Origin: Methylomonas sp. 11b | GTDB taxonomy: Bacteria; Pseudomonadota; Gammaproteobacteria; Methylococcales; Methylomonadaceae | DNA: 64,000 nucleotides | Reading direction: 5' to 3' | NCBI RefSeq assembly: GCF_000515215.1 | Contig: NZ_KI911557.1 | Span: 2,847,741 to 2,911,740 of the forward strand | In this document: positions 55,924-64,000 of the stretch, piece by piece | How positions within the stretch are numbered: the stretch's first letter is position 1 | Layout of the letters: the number at the start of each line of letters is the position of its first letter | Translations under genes and position numbers: made by a program | The notes under the pieces: model-generated | Seen by the model: only the letters and a program-made list of their open reading frames with translations | Databases searched by the model: none | What the model was told of the DNA's origin: nothing

Positions 55924-56907
55924 TTAAGCGCTCACGACGGTGTTAATCAAATACACGGTGTAACTGGCGTAAATGGCTAACAAGATGCCGCCTTCGACCC
56001 GATTGATCCGGCCTTGCTCGCCTTTTCTGGCGTATCCCAAAAAGAACAGCGATAACGTTAGCAAGGCCATCAGCGGCCAATCGCGATTAACGATTTCCAG
56101 TGGAATCGACATCGGATGAATGACCCCGGCCAATCCGACCACCGCCAGCGTATTGAATAAATTGGAACCGATGATATTACCCAAGGCCAGATCGTGCTCG
56201 CCTTTGCGGGCAGCGGCAATCGACGACGCCAACTCGGGCAAAGAGGTGCCGATGGCGACGATGGTTAAGCCGATCACCAAATCGCTGACCCCCAAATCCT
56301 GGGCAATCGTTACCGCACCCCAAACCAATAACCTGGAACTGAGCATCAAGAACAGCAGGCCGCCGACCAACCAAATCACAGACTGCGCGAAGGACATCGG
56401 ATGTTCTTCCATCTCGTCGGCGACTTCTTCGCCCAACACATCAGTTGTCTCGGCCTTTTTGTTCAGACCTTGGCGCACCATCCAGGTCATCACCCCGATA
56501 AATACCGCCAGCTCCAGAATCGCATCGGTTCGCGACAACTCGCCGTCGTATAACTGCGCCAGCACGAACAAGGTGACGGCAAACAATACCGGCAGCTCTT
56601 TTTTTACAATTTGCGAATGGACGATAATCGGGCTGATCAATGCCACCGTCCCCAGAATCAAGGCGATATTGGTAATATTCGACCCGTAAGCATTACCCAA
56701 CGCGATACCCGGATTCCCTTGCCAGGCCGACAGGGCGGACACCGTCAATTCCGGCGCGGACGTGCCGAAACCGATCACCACCATGCCGATCAGTAACGGC
56801 GACATACCCAGAAAACGCGCTATCGCGGCAGCTCCTTCGACAAAAATATCGGCACTCCAAACCAACACAATCAGACCGATGACTATCATCAACAGTGGCA
56901 AAGCCAT
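55924..56907 (-). CDS. Calcium/sodium antiporter, YrbG-like
   Basis: 327 residues, ten membrane helices in two inverted halves. The alpha-repeats are clear: GFGTSAPELTVSALSA with NAYGSNITNIALILG, and AIGTSLPELASSIAAA with NIIGSNLFNTLAVVG, each with the conserved Ser/Glu and Asn ion-binding residues. It exchanges Na+ for Ca2+ across the inner membrane. In E. coli yrbG sits at the head of the Lpt/kdsD cluster; here the partner is the HpnN-like exporter. Confidence 0.93.
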   Translation of the reverse strand: MALPLLMIVIGLIVLVWSADIFVEGAAAIARFLGMSPLLIGMVVIGFGTSAPELTVSALSAWQGNPGIALGNAYGSNITNIALILGTVALISPIIVHSQIVKKELPVLFAVTLFVLAQLYDGELSRTDAILELAVFIGVMTWMVRQGLNKKAETTDVLGEEVADEMEEHPMSFAQSVIWLVGGLLFLMLSSRLLVWGAVTIAQDLGVSDLVIGLTIVAIGTSLPELASSIAAARKGEHDLALGNIIGSNLFNTLAVVGLAGVIHPMSIPLEIVNRDWPLMALLTLSLFFLGYARKGEQGRINRVEGGILLAIYASYTVYLINTVVSA

Positions 56908-56968
56908 AACCTACCCTTAATTTTTAAGATCAAAAAAATCGAAATACTGCCCCGCGTAACGCCGGATG

Positions 56969-57796
56969 TTAATCCACTGTCCACTGCACCAGACCGCTAT
57001 AGGCGCTGGCTATCACCACCACGCCAAACACGATCCGGTACCAGGCAAAAATAATGAAATCGTGATGACTGATGTAACGCAGTAAACCCTTAACCGCCAG
57101 CAGGGCGCTGATAAAAGCTGCGATCAAACCGACCGCGAACGACAGTGCGTCGCTCTCGACATGCAACAAGTCGCGGTGTTTGTATAAATCGTAAAGACTG
57201 GCGACCACCAAGGTCGGAATCGCCAAAAAGAAAGAAAATTCGGTAGAAGCCTTGCGCGACAGCCCAAACAACAAGCCGCCGATGATGGTGGCACCGGAAC
57301 GGGAAGTGCCGGGAATCAACGCAAACGCTTGGGCAATACCCAATTTCAATGCATCCATTGGACTGAGATCGTCCACGCTTTCAACGCGAATTTTATGCTC
57401 GCGCTTTTCCGCCCAGATAATCACGAACGCACCGATGATGAACGCCAACGCCACGGGCACCGGTTTGAACAGCGCGGCCTTGATATGCTTGCCAAACAAC
57501 AAGCCCAGCGTCGCCAGCGGCATAAAGGCAATCATCAGGTTTAATACAAACTTTTGCGCCTGCCTGTCGCTGGTCAGACCGCTCAGCACCGAGCCGATCT
57601 TGGCCCGATATTCCCAGCAAATCGCCAGGATCGCGCCAACCTGAATCACGATGGTAAACAGTTTGGCCTTGTCGTCGTTAAAATCCAGCAAATCGCCGGC
57701 GAGAATCAAATGGCCGGTGCTGGAAATGGGAAGAAATTCGGTTAATCCTTCAACTACGCCGAGTATCAGGGATTTGATGATGAGGGTAATGTCCAT
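56969..57796 (-). CDS. uppP: Undecaprenyl-diphosphatase UppP (BacA)
   Basis: 275 residues, about eight membrane helices. [19 protein letters not shown] and [19 protein letters not shown] carry the catalytic Glu/Ser/Arg residues of the family. It dephosphorylates undecaprenyl diphosphate after peptidoglycan and polysaccharide polymerisation and recycles the lipid carrier. The gap to the divergent kinase gene (57797-58113) holds no motif that I recognise. Confidence 0.95.
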   Translation of the reverse strand: MDITLIIKSLILGVVEGLTEFLPISSTGHLILAGDLLDFNDDKAKLFTIVIQVGAILAICWEYRAKIGSVLSGLTSDRQAQKFVLNLMIAFMPLATLGLLFGKHIKAALFKPVPVALAFIIGAFVIIWAEKREHKIRVESVDDLSPMDALKLGIAQAFALIPGTSRSGATIIGGLLFGLSRKASTEFSFFLAIPTLVVASLYDLYKHRDLLHVESDALSFAVGLIAAFISALLAVKGLLRYISHHDFIIFAWYRIVFGVVVIASAYSGLVQWTVD

Positions 57797-58113
57797 TTTT
57801 TATCAGGCTCCGTACCAGTCAGGTACCAGGGTCGAAATCAGCATGTCGATGAAGTTGATGTAAACCAGTCGAATTTGGTAAGCCTATGAAAAAGCCATAT
57901 AAGCGGGGCGGGATTATAGTCGAAATCTCAACCATTACGTAACTTTACCCTGTAAGCCACGGCAAATCCTGGCATTTATGACTTACATGCCCGGCAGTAA
58001 TTTAGGTTTAGACCTGCTTTGCATAGCACTCGCCGATCTGCCAGAATTGTCGACAATACTGATACTGCCGTTGCGGTGTCAGTCGCGCTCAATCCGCGTA
58101 AAGGTATTTAACC

Positions 58114-59676
58114 ATGGCCAATGCATACCCACCGCTGATAGCCGCGCTTTGCGACCCGGCTTGTTTCCCGCATCCGGTCAAACGGGTCACCGTGCTGGAA
58201 ACCCATATTTCCTGGGTGTTGCTGGCCGGCCGCTACGCTTACAAGATTAAAAAACCGGTCGATCTGGGCTTTCTGGATTTCAGCCAACTCAGCCAAAGAC
58301 ATTTTTATTGCCAGGAAGAGATTCGCCTGAATCGGCGTCTGGCACCCGGCATTTATTTACAAGTGACAGCCATTGGCGGCAGCCCTGGACAACCCGGAAT
58401 CAACGCCGAACCGGCATTTGAATATGCGGTAAAAATGCGCCGATTTGCGGCTGGCAAGTTGCTGGATACGCTGCTGACCCGCGGGGAGGTGACGCCGGCG
58501 CATATTGACAGCTTGGCCGACACTATCGCCCGGTTTCATATGGGCTTGGCGCCGGCAACTCCAGATTCGAACTACGGCTCTCCGACCGTTATCGAAGCGC
58601 CAGCCCGGCAAAATTTCCAGCAGTTGCTTGAGTTGATGAAACCCGAAGATGCAACATTAATTAAGCTGCTGCAAGAGCGTTGCCGGCAAGCATTTTTGAC
58701 AACCGAAAACCTGTTTGAGCAGCGCCAACAATCAGGCTTTATTCGCGAATGCCACGGCGATCTGCATCTGGGCAATATCGTGCTGTTAAGAGACAGGCCG
58801 GTCGCATTCGACGGTATCGAATTTTCTCCGGAATTGCGCTGGATAGACACGATCAGCGATGCGGCATTCTTGATCATGGACTTGCTCCATCGCGGCCGCG
58901 GCGATTTGGCATACCGGTTTTTGAACGCCTATTTGCAAATCAGCGGCGATTACGCCGGCCTTGGCGTGCTGCGCTTTTATCTCAGTTATCGAGCTGCCGT
59001 GCGCGCGAAAATTGCCGGGTATAGGTTCGCGCAAACCGCTGAGGGATCGGCCAGACAAGCATGTCTAACTTATTTAGACTTGGCCGGTAGCAGCTTATGC
59101 CCGCGTAAACCGGCGTTGATTCTAACCCACGGCCTGCCCGGTTGCGGCAAAAGCGCGGTATCGCAAATACTATTGGAAAAACATCAGCTAATCCGCTTGC
59201 GTTCGGATGTCGAAAGAAAACGGCTATTTGGCTTAAACGCTCTGCAAAAAAGCGGTTCGGCAATCAATAGCGGCATATACGATCCGCAAGCGAGCCAAAA
59301 AACCTACCAACATTTATTAGACCTGGCACAAGCCCTACTTGGTTACGGGTTTCCGGTTATTGTCGACGCCGCTTTTTTAAAACACGCACAACGTCGCCCG
59401 TTTCAGCTGTTGGCGCAGAATTTGGGAATTCCTTTCGTCATTCTCTCGATACAGGCCAAAGATAAAGTGTTACGACAACGCATTCGGCACCGGCAAGAAC
59501 AAGGTCGCGATGCGTCGGAAGCCGACTTGACGGTGCTGGACAAGGCCACAGCCGGCGCCGAAGCATTGCAAACCGAGGAGCTGCCGTACAACGTAATATT
59601 GACTAACAACACTGATGGCCTGGATAGAAACGATCAACAAGCAGCTTGGCGCGAGCTGGAACGAACACTGGAATAA
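58114..59676 (+). CDS. Aminoglycoside-phosphotransferase-like / AAA ATPase fusion
   Basis: 520 residues. The N-terminal two-thirds is an APH-type kinase-like domain with CHGDLHLGNIVLLRDRPVAFDG (catalytic loop and DFG-like Asp) and SDAAFLIMDLLHRGR. The C-terminal part from about 335 has a P-loop LTHGLPGCGKSAVSQIL and a kinase-like fold of the AAA_33 type. Such two-domain proteins are common in proteobacteria and often annotated 'bifunctional aminoglycoside phosphotransferase/ATP-binding protein'; the substrate is not an antibiotic for most. The role is unknown. AAAGGT precedes the ATG. Confidence 0.88.
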   Translation: MANAYPPLIAALCDPACFPHPVKRVTVLETHISWVLLAGRYAYKIKKPVDLGFLDFSQLSQRHFYCQEEIRLNRRLAPGIYLQVTAIGGSPGQPGINAEPAFEYAVKMRRFAAGKLLDTLLTRGEVTPAHIDSLADTIARFHMGLAPATPDSNYGSPTVIEAPARQNFQQLLELMKPEDATLIKLLQERCRQAFLTTENLFEQRQQSGFIRECHGDLHLGNIVLLRDRPVAFDGIEFSPELRWIDTISDAAFLIMDLLHRGRGDLAYRFLNAYLQISGDYAGLGVLRFYLSYRAAVRAKIAGYRFAQTAEGSARQACLTYLDLAGSSLCPRKPALILTHGLPGCGKSAVSQILLEKHQLIRLRSDVERKRLFGLNALQKSGSAINSGIYDPQASQKTYQHLLDLAQALLGYGFPVIVDAAFLKHAQRRPFQLLAQNLGIPFVILSIQAKDKVLRQRIRHRQEQGRDASEADLTVLDKATAGAEALQTEELPYNVILTNNTDGLDRNDQQAAWRELERTLE

Positions 59677-59862
59677 TTTACGCTGCTGACTGCCTCTGCC
59701 CGGCCTTTGCGGCAAAGGGCGCTATAAAAGCACACGCTTGGACAATATTAAATTTACGGTAAATTAGCCGGCGAGGGTTGGAATTTCCTACAGTACGCGT
59801 TCTTTGTTAGAATCGCGGGTGATCGTTAGATAATTAAACCAATAAAAACCACCATTTGAGCC

Positions 59863-60297
59863 ATGAATAAAAAGAAAATTATATTATTTGCCGTCTGTTT
59901 GGCAGCCCTGCTTGCCGTCCAGATCAAGTTCTTCCTGCCGTTTATGTACGACATCGCCGCTTCCGATTTATTTTTGGTGGAAAGCAAGGACGCGGCCAAC
60001 CCAATGTCCATTAGTACCGACATGACCGCTCTGGCGTTCGCTCACTGCAACACCTACATCAAAAACGAAGCCGACGAAGATCAAAGCCTGTCATTTGCCA
60101 GCCAACCTACCAACGCCTGGACTCTCGGCAACTACGAATATATTGTGAATGCCGACGTGGAAATCAGCGGCAAAGACAGCCCCAACGTGATGCGTCACTA
60201 CGCTTGCCGGATCCAATACGGCAAAGGCGACGACACCTCCGGAGCAAACGATTTCGAAAACTGGTCTATTGAAGGTGTAAGCGGATTGACCGATTAA
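59863..60297 (+). CDS. Unknown small membrane-anchored protein
   Basis: 144 residues. A signal anchor (IILFAVCLAALLAVQIKFFL) is followed by a periplasmic part with two cysteines (AHCNTYIKN, YACRIQYG) that could form a disulfide. No family recognised. A SD-like site is weak. A strong terminator follows 26 bases after the stop, so it is probably a single-gene transcript. Confidence 0.65.
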   Translation: MNKKKIILFAVCLAALLAVQIKFFLPFMYDIAASDLFLVESKDAANPMSISTDMTALAFAHCNTYIKNEADEDQSLSFASQPTNAWTLGNYEYIVNADVEISGKDSPNVMRHYACRIQYGKGDDTSGANDFENWSIEGVSGLTD

Positions 60298-60322
60298 GCC
60301 GCATTCATTTCGCTGACACATC

Positions 60323-60347
60323 CCCTCCGGCAACCGGAGGGTTTGTC
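60323..60347 (+). terminator. Rho-independent terminator
   Basis: CCCTCCGG (60323-60330), a CAA loop, and CCGGAGGG (60334-60341), an 8-bp GC-rich stem followed by TTTGTCT. It ends the transcript of the small protein at 59863-60297. Confidence 0.85.
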
Positions 60348-60591
60348 TATAACTCGGTCCGCACCACGTCACCGCTCAATATCTTTTCCTGTTGCCGGCC
60401 TCTTTGGCAACCCGCTGATTTGCAATGCAACCCAGCCTGAATAATCTTTTAGGGTTTCCCGTTCCTACATTGAGCCGCATTCCGGCAAGTAGATGACTTG
60501 CGCTCGACACCCTGAATCAAACAACTTATAAACTAGCCTGCCGCGCAACACGCAGAATACCAGTCCTGATTAAGCACATTTATCAAGAATT

Positions 60592-60607
60592 GAGATAAGC
60601 TTATCTC
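60592..60607. promoter_or_regulatory. Perfect 16-bp palindrome upstream of DUF2490 gene
   Basis: GAGATAAGCTTATCTC is a perfect 16-bp dyad with no spacer, centred 94 bases before the ATG at 60694. It could be the binding site of a dimeric regulator. The rest of the gap 60348-60693 shows nothing else. The bound protein is unknown. Confidence 0.4.
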
Positions 60608-60693
60608 CAGCAGATAAACCGTGCACCCTCACACGCAAAGCCTCGCTGACCGTGACGCAGTTCGTTTCAAATCCAGTTCTTCGGTATAAAAAC

Positions 60694-61398
60694 ATGCAAA
60701 AAACTCACTTAGCCCTGCTGTTCACCGGCCTTACGCTGACATCGCTTCCGACAGAGGCAGGCCCTGTACAAGACGATTTCAGCACCTGGATCAGCAATAC
60801 CTACCAAACCGATTTCGGCGGCAGCCCCTATTTGGCTTTTCTGGAATTGGCACCTCGCACCAAAACCGACAATACCTTGTTTAATCAAATTATTGTCCGT
60901 CCCCTGCTCGGCTATAAGCTAACTAACAAATTGCAACTCTGGCTAGGTTATACCTGGCAGGGCGAATTCAACGAGCAAACCGACTTTGAAATGGCCACTA
61001 ACGATGCGATGCAGCAGGTGCAGTGGATAGACAACTGGACGCCACAACTGAATTTTCAATACCGGTTTCGTCTCGAGCAACGCTTCTTTGCCCACGAAGG
61101 CGACGTCGGCCATCGCATGCGGCACCGATTCCGTTTAGTCTATTCAATACCGGACAGCCAAGCTTATCTAATCGCGCTTGATGAGCTGTTTGTGTACTTC
61201 AACTCGATAGACGAGGGACGACTGGCGCGATCAGTGCAAACCGGTATCAACCAAAATCGCAGCTATGTCGGGGTGGGCTACAAAGTGACAAAAAATTTGA
61301 ATGTCGATACCGGCTATCAATTGCAATACATCCATAACTATGGCTCGCCCGATGTAACCAATCACGTCTGGCTAACCAATATTAATGTCAATTTCTAA
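60694..61398 (+). CDS. DUF2490 outer-membrane-like protein
   Basis: 234 residues from ATG 60694; a GTG at 60652 lacks a signal peptide context, while ATG 60694 gives one (ALLFTGLTLTSLPTEA-GPV). The mature part alternates aromatic-polar residues in strands (LQLWLGYTWQGEFN, FQYRFRLEQRFF, YVGVGYKVTKNLNVDTGYQL) and ends with an aromatic NVNF, the usual end of an outer-membrane beta-barrel. DUF2490 proteins are of unknown function. It stands alone between the palindrome and a 14-bp hairpin. Confidence 0.78.
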   Translation: MQKTHLALLFTGLTLTSLPTEAGPVQDDFSTWISNTYQTDFGGSPYLAFLELAPRTKTDNTLFNQIIVRPLLGYKLTNKLQLWLGYTWQGEFNEQTDFEMATNDAMQQVQWIDNWTPQLNFQYRFRLEQRFFAHEGDVGHRMRHRFRLVYSIPDSQAYLIALDELFVYFNSIDEGRLARSVQTGINQNRSYVGVGYKVTKNLNVDTGYQLQYIHNYGSPDVTNHVWLTNINVNF

Positions 61399-61464
61399 GT
61401 CAGAAAAAATGCGGGGATTTTTCGCTAACCCCAGCGAGGCTCTAAGACTGAGCTTAGGACTGAC

Positions 61465-61496
61465 TCTATATGCAGCCCGACTGGGCTGCATATAGA
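61465..61496. other. Perfect 14-bp hairpin without T run
   Basis: TCTATATGCAGCCC (61465-61478), GACT loop, GGGCTGCATATAGA (61483-61496). It lies between two convergent genes and could attenuate transcripts from either side, though there is no T run on either strand. It is short enough to be a cruciform or REP-like element. Confidence 0.6.
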
Positions 61497-61507
61497 ATCC
61501 TCGGCTC

Positions 61508-61813
61508 TCAGCTAAAAAAGCTCAACCGGTTTTTCACTTCCACAGCGACCAAGGCGTCGTAATGACGCCGCAATACCGAGTCGGTAGGACGCGGGAATAA
61601 GGTGGCTTCAATTTCGCTTTGCAGTTGCTCCAGAAAACTAGAGGTTGGCTCTGGGCTGTCAATAGCGAGAGATTGGCTGGTCAACGTCGCTAGCGTTTGG
61701 CCTTTAGCGGAACGGAATAGTTTGCCGAAAAAGGAAAGTCCGCAACCCTGAGACGAGTATGCGCACGCAGCGACCAGGCCGCTCAGTATGAACAATACAA
61801 TGGCTTCGAACAT
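61508..61813 (-). CDS. Unknown small membrane protein
   Basis: 101 residues. One N-terminal hydrophobic helix (MFEAIVLFILSGLVAACAYS) followed by a basic, then charged tail (FLEQLQSEIEATLFPRPTDS, RRHYDALVAVEVKNRL) that may be helical. GAGG precedes the ATG by 7 bases, which supports it as a real gene. No family recognised. Confidence 0.6.
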   Translation of the reverse strand: MFEAIVLFILSGLVAACAYSSQGCGLSFFGKLFRSAKGQTLATLTSQSLAIDSPEPTSSFLEQLQSEIEATLFPRPTDSVLRRHYDALVAVEVKNRLSFFS

Positions 61814-62231
61814 ATCAACACCTCATGACTAATAAAGAATACCGGCCAAACCAGGTTGCCAAGTCAACCCGGCCTGCACCGGCGACTCTTGCTTAGCAAT
61901 TAAAATGCCACCACCTAACACACATAAAGCACTGTTAAATAAGTAAAAAATAATTTGCCACCGACTAAAACCCTGCCGTTTTCCAAACAATTTGTCGGTA
62001 ATACGCCAAGGCGCACGACAGGCGAAGCGAAAAGCCGCGGTGTGGAGGTAGATGTTTCCGGCGAAAGCCGGAATCCATGGTATCAATAGGATCCCCGACT
62101 GCACGGAAGCAGCGAGACTCAAAGGTGCCGCTTGACAAAAAACCATAGAATCTCAGTATCCTCAAGGGCATACAGGCGAACGGTATTTAAGGGCCGGGTT
62201 AATAGTAGTTGGCCAACGCGGAGGCAAAACG
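61814..62231. other. Repeat-bearing gap with possible degenerate gene
   Basis: A minus-strand open stretch ending at 61829 carries a plausible membrane helix (WQIIFYLFNSALCVLGGGIL) but its 5' end runs into a TTTCCGGCGAAAGCCGGAA repeat (about 62050) and has no clear start. I treat it as debris rather than a gene. Nothing else is seen; the gene at 62232 has GAGG seven bases upstream of its ATG. Confidence 0.4.
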
Positions 62232-62867
62232 ATGAAAATTTTAGGTTTGAAATATCTCCCGACGTTTGGATTTTGGTTAGCGGCAATCGCAGTGATGGTT
62301 TTTATCGAGCGCTTCAGTGCGCACTGGAGCCAATGGGATCGCTTTTTACTTAGTACCGCGCACGGCATTAGAAGTGTCTTGCTTGATCGTTTTTTTGCAG
62401 TGATTACTTGGGCTGGTTCGCTGTTTGTTCTGGCCCCGATAACCGCAGTGCTAAGCGGTGTTCTGGCGAGAAATAGCCGAACCAAAGAGGCTTGGCTGAT
62501 AGTCTTGAGCCTAGCCGGTGTTGCCTTGTTCAGCCGGCTTGCCAAACTTTGGTTCGCCCGGCCACGCCCCGATTTTTTCCCCGTTGTGGGTGAAATCCCC
62601 TTGGACGCCTCTTACCCTAGCGCCCACACAGCGCAAATCGTTGCCTTTGCTGCGGCCTTATGGTGGATGCTCAAACCCGACAAACTGGGGCTTAATTTTT
62701 ACGCTTTGACGGGGTTTGCTCTTTTGATGGTATCCCTGGTTGCCGTCTCTCGGGTCTATCTGCAAGTTCATTTTCCCTCGGATGTACTAGGTGGCGCCTT
62801 GCTGAGCTTGCTGTGGGTGCTGGGATTAATTAATCTGCTGCAAAACGGCGGCATCTTCATGAGGTGA
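62232..62867 (+). CDS. PAP2-family phosphatase
   Basis: 211 residues, six membrane helices. The three PAP2 motifs are present: KLWFARPRP, SYPSAHT and SRVYLQVHFPSDVLGG, with the catalytic histidines in the second and third. It dephosphorylates lipid phosphates such as phosphatidic acid or undecaprenyl diphosphate in the inner membrane. Its stop is 3 bases from the ATG of dgkA, and the pairing of phosphatase with diacylglycerol kinase suggests a lipid-phosphate cycle. Confidence 0.93.
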   Translation: MKILGLKYLPTFGFWLAAIAVMVFIERFSAHWSQWDRFLLSTAHGIRSVLLDRFFAVITWAGSLFVLAPITAVLSGVLARNSRTKEAWLIVLSLAGVALFSRLAKLWFARPRPDFFPVVGEIPLDASYPSAHTAQIVAFAAALWWMLKPDKLGLNFYALTGFALLMVSLVAVSRVYLQVHFPSDVLGGALLSLLWVLGLINLLQNGGIFMR

Positions 62868-62870
62868 GTC

Positions 62871-63266
62871 ATGCGAAACAAGTTTCTTAATACCGGACAA
62901 AGCGGTTATCACCCTTTAAGAAAATTGAAGGTCTGTTTGTCAGGTCTGCGCTACGCGGTTGTGTATGATTTTAGTGTGGCCTATAAAGTCATACTTTCCG
63001 TTTTGATTTTAGCCGTATGCTTTTATTTTCGCCAATGGGTGGATTTCATCTCGGTACTTACCGCCACCGGCCTGATGCTGATATGCGAAATGTTTAACAC
63101 GACCATAGAAGCCCTCTGCGATTTCGTGGAAACGCGGCAAAATGAAAAAATACGCGTCATCAAGGATATTGCCGCAGCCGCCGCCGGCATCAGCATCCTG
63201 ATTTGGGCAGTGGTAATGCTATCGGAGCTCAGCTACTTAGGGTCATTAGTCGGCTGGTCCTCCTAG
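62871..63266 (+). CDS. dgkA: Diacylglycerol/undecaprenol kinase
   Basis: 131 residues, three membrane helices. MFNTTIEALCDFVETRQNEK is the conserved Glu-rich catalytic segment of DgkA, and KDIAAAAAGISILIWAVVML the last helix. It phosphorylates diacylglycerol (or undecaprenol) with ATP. It follows the PAP2 gene with a 3-base gap. The 374-base gap after it holds only a CTTTATGCCC...GGGAGAG repeat fragment near 63557 and no gene. Confidence 0.92.
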   Translation: MRNKFLNTGQSGYHPLRKLKVCLSGLRYAVVYDFSVAYKVILSVLILAVCFYFRQWVDFISVLTATGLMLICEMFNTTIEALCDFVETRQNEKIRVIKDIAAAAAGISILIWAVVMLSELSYLGSLVGWSS

Positions 63267-63640
63267 ACATCAATCACAAGCAGCGTAATCAATGTGGCCT
63301 GTGGTATCGGAGCTTGAATGTCGTGGTTTTGCCTACGGCCTACCTACGTTGATAGAGACTTCCCTGGAATAATCGAACAAATAGCAAGGCAACTGAGGCC
63401 ACTTGCCTTGTACACATAGAAGCAGACTGTGCAATGTCTTAGCCCGCCTCAACAGCAAGAACCTGAACTTGGTCGATTTCACCAGCTTTAGCCCTGAGGC
63501 TGAAGACAAGTCGCTCCCACGCTATATAAGCATGGCGAATGTTAAGATACATAGATCCCTTTATGCCCCTGGGTGCAGTGGGAGAGAGTTTTCTATGATG
63601 TTTATAAGTCCCTTAAATGGGATTAGGGCTGGAGGATACT

Positions 63641-64000
63641 ATGGGACGATTTGTTTTTATGCTGTGGCTATTGGTTGGGCAGGCGTCGTTGCAGACGGCA
63701 AGGGCGCTGGACATGCAAGATGTTCCTGAACCGCTAAAGCCCTGGGTCAACTGGGTGTTGGCCGATGAATCCCAGTACCGTTGCCCGTTTTTCTTCGACG
63801 ATTTTCAACAAAAACGCTGCTCCTGGCCCGGTGCGCTGCACCTGAATTTACAAGCTAAGCACGGCAGCTTCGTTGCCGATTGGACCGTGTACCGCAAGGA
63901 TTGGATTATCTTGCCGGGCGACACGCAACATTGGCCGCAAGCCGTCACCGTCAACAAACAAACGCAGCCGGTCGTGGAAAAAGACGGTAAGCCTGCCCTG
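63641..64000 (+). CDS. N-terminus of a large unknown secreted protein (partial)
   Basis: 120 codons, running off the right edge. ATG 63641 follows GGAGG (63631-63635) by 5 bases. A signal peptide ends TARA-LDMQD. The mature N-terminus EPLKPWVNWVLADES, YRCPFFFDDFQQ and KRCSWPGALHLNL contains two cysteines flanking a Pro/Trp-rich segment. From memory it resembles the start of a long conserved hypothetical of proteobacteria with a putative membrane-tethered beta domain; no function is known. The family link is recalled only. Confidence 0.75.
   Translation, partial: MGRFVFMLWLLVGQASLQTARALDMQDVPEPLKPWVNWVLADESQYRCPFFFDDFQQKRCSWPGALHLNLQAKHGSFVADWTVYRKDWIILPGDTQHWPQAVTVNKQTQPVVEKDGKPAL

Noticed and set aside
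61829..62146. Minus-strand open frame with a membrane-like helix upstream of the small protein gene
   Set aside because: Its 5' half is a translated intergenic palindromic repeat and there is no start codon with a ribosome site; kept only as a note on the gap.

Overview
The window reads as chromosome of a gammaproteobacterium, most likely a Methylomonas-like methanotroph. That is an inference from the combination of a HpnN-type hopanoid RND transporter, type II NADP isocitrate dehydrogenase and citrate synthase, a CopC/HupE copper-or-nickel type cassette, DamX, and large exopolysaccharide gene sets in a background dense with short palindromic repeats; no rRNA, tRNA or methane oxidation gene is present to prove it.

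Layout. (1) 1-12 kb, ordinary GC-richer chromosome: a GMC flavoprotein with a partner gene cut by the window edge, icd, a QseB/QseC-like two-component system, an HXXEE membrane protein, a four-gene envelope cassette (BNR lipoprotein, CopC, unknown lipoprotein, HupE-like permease) and gltA. (2) 12-39 kb, visibly AT-richer and full of repeats and gene debris: a WecG/TagA glycosyltransferase, a degenerate second copy of the same gene, three paralogous secreted beta-helix proteins on the + strand (interrupted by a decayed IS5-type element), then a long minus-strand exopolysaccharide cluster (two acyltransferases, seven glycosyl/acetyl transferases, a Wzy-like polymerase, a Wzx-like flippase, VanZ) and a WcaJ-type initiating transferase. 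(3) 40-50.5 kb: housekeeping genes pyrF, aroK-aroB-damX-hemE, yjbQ, a DUF411 protein, and an epimerase / WecA-like / WbpM-like set that resembles wbpV-wbpL-wbpM of Pseudomonas O-antigen loci. (4) 50.5-64 kb: a membrane-anchored methyltransferase-like protein, motA-motB, an HpnN-like RND exporter with a CaCA antiporter, uppP, a kinase/ATPase fusion, small unknown envelope proteins, DUF2490, PAP2 phosphatase, dgkA and the start of a large unknown secreted protein.

How it fits together. The initiating transferase at 38.5-40 kb could load the first sugar on undecaprenyl phosphate. The 24-36 kb enzymes would extend, acylate, flip and polymerise the repeat unit, and the WecG enzyme and beta-helix proteins (likely polysaccharide-active) would add or trim sugars. 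The UppP, PAP2 and DgkA proteins near the right end are general lipid-carrier recycling functions. Outer-membrane export genes (Wza/Wzc type) are not in the window.

The most informative non-genic signals are a terminal-inverted-repeat MITE (GGGACCTCTAAAAAT ends) whose ends match those of the IS5 fossil and which splits a nucleotidyltransferase gene, a pseudogene copy of wecG, an 8-copy 7-bp microsatellite inside the IS fossil, and a 42-bp tandem repeat near 14.4 kb. I did not find a CRISPR array, prophage or a clear-cut new defence system.
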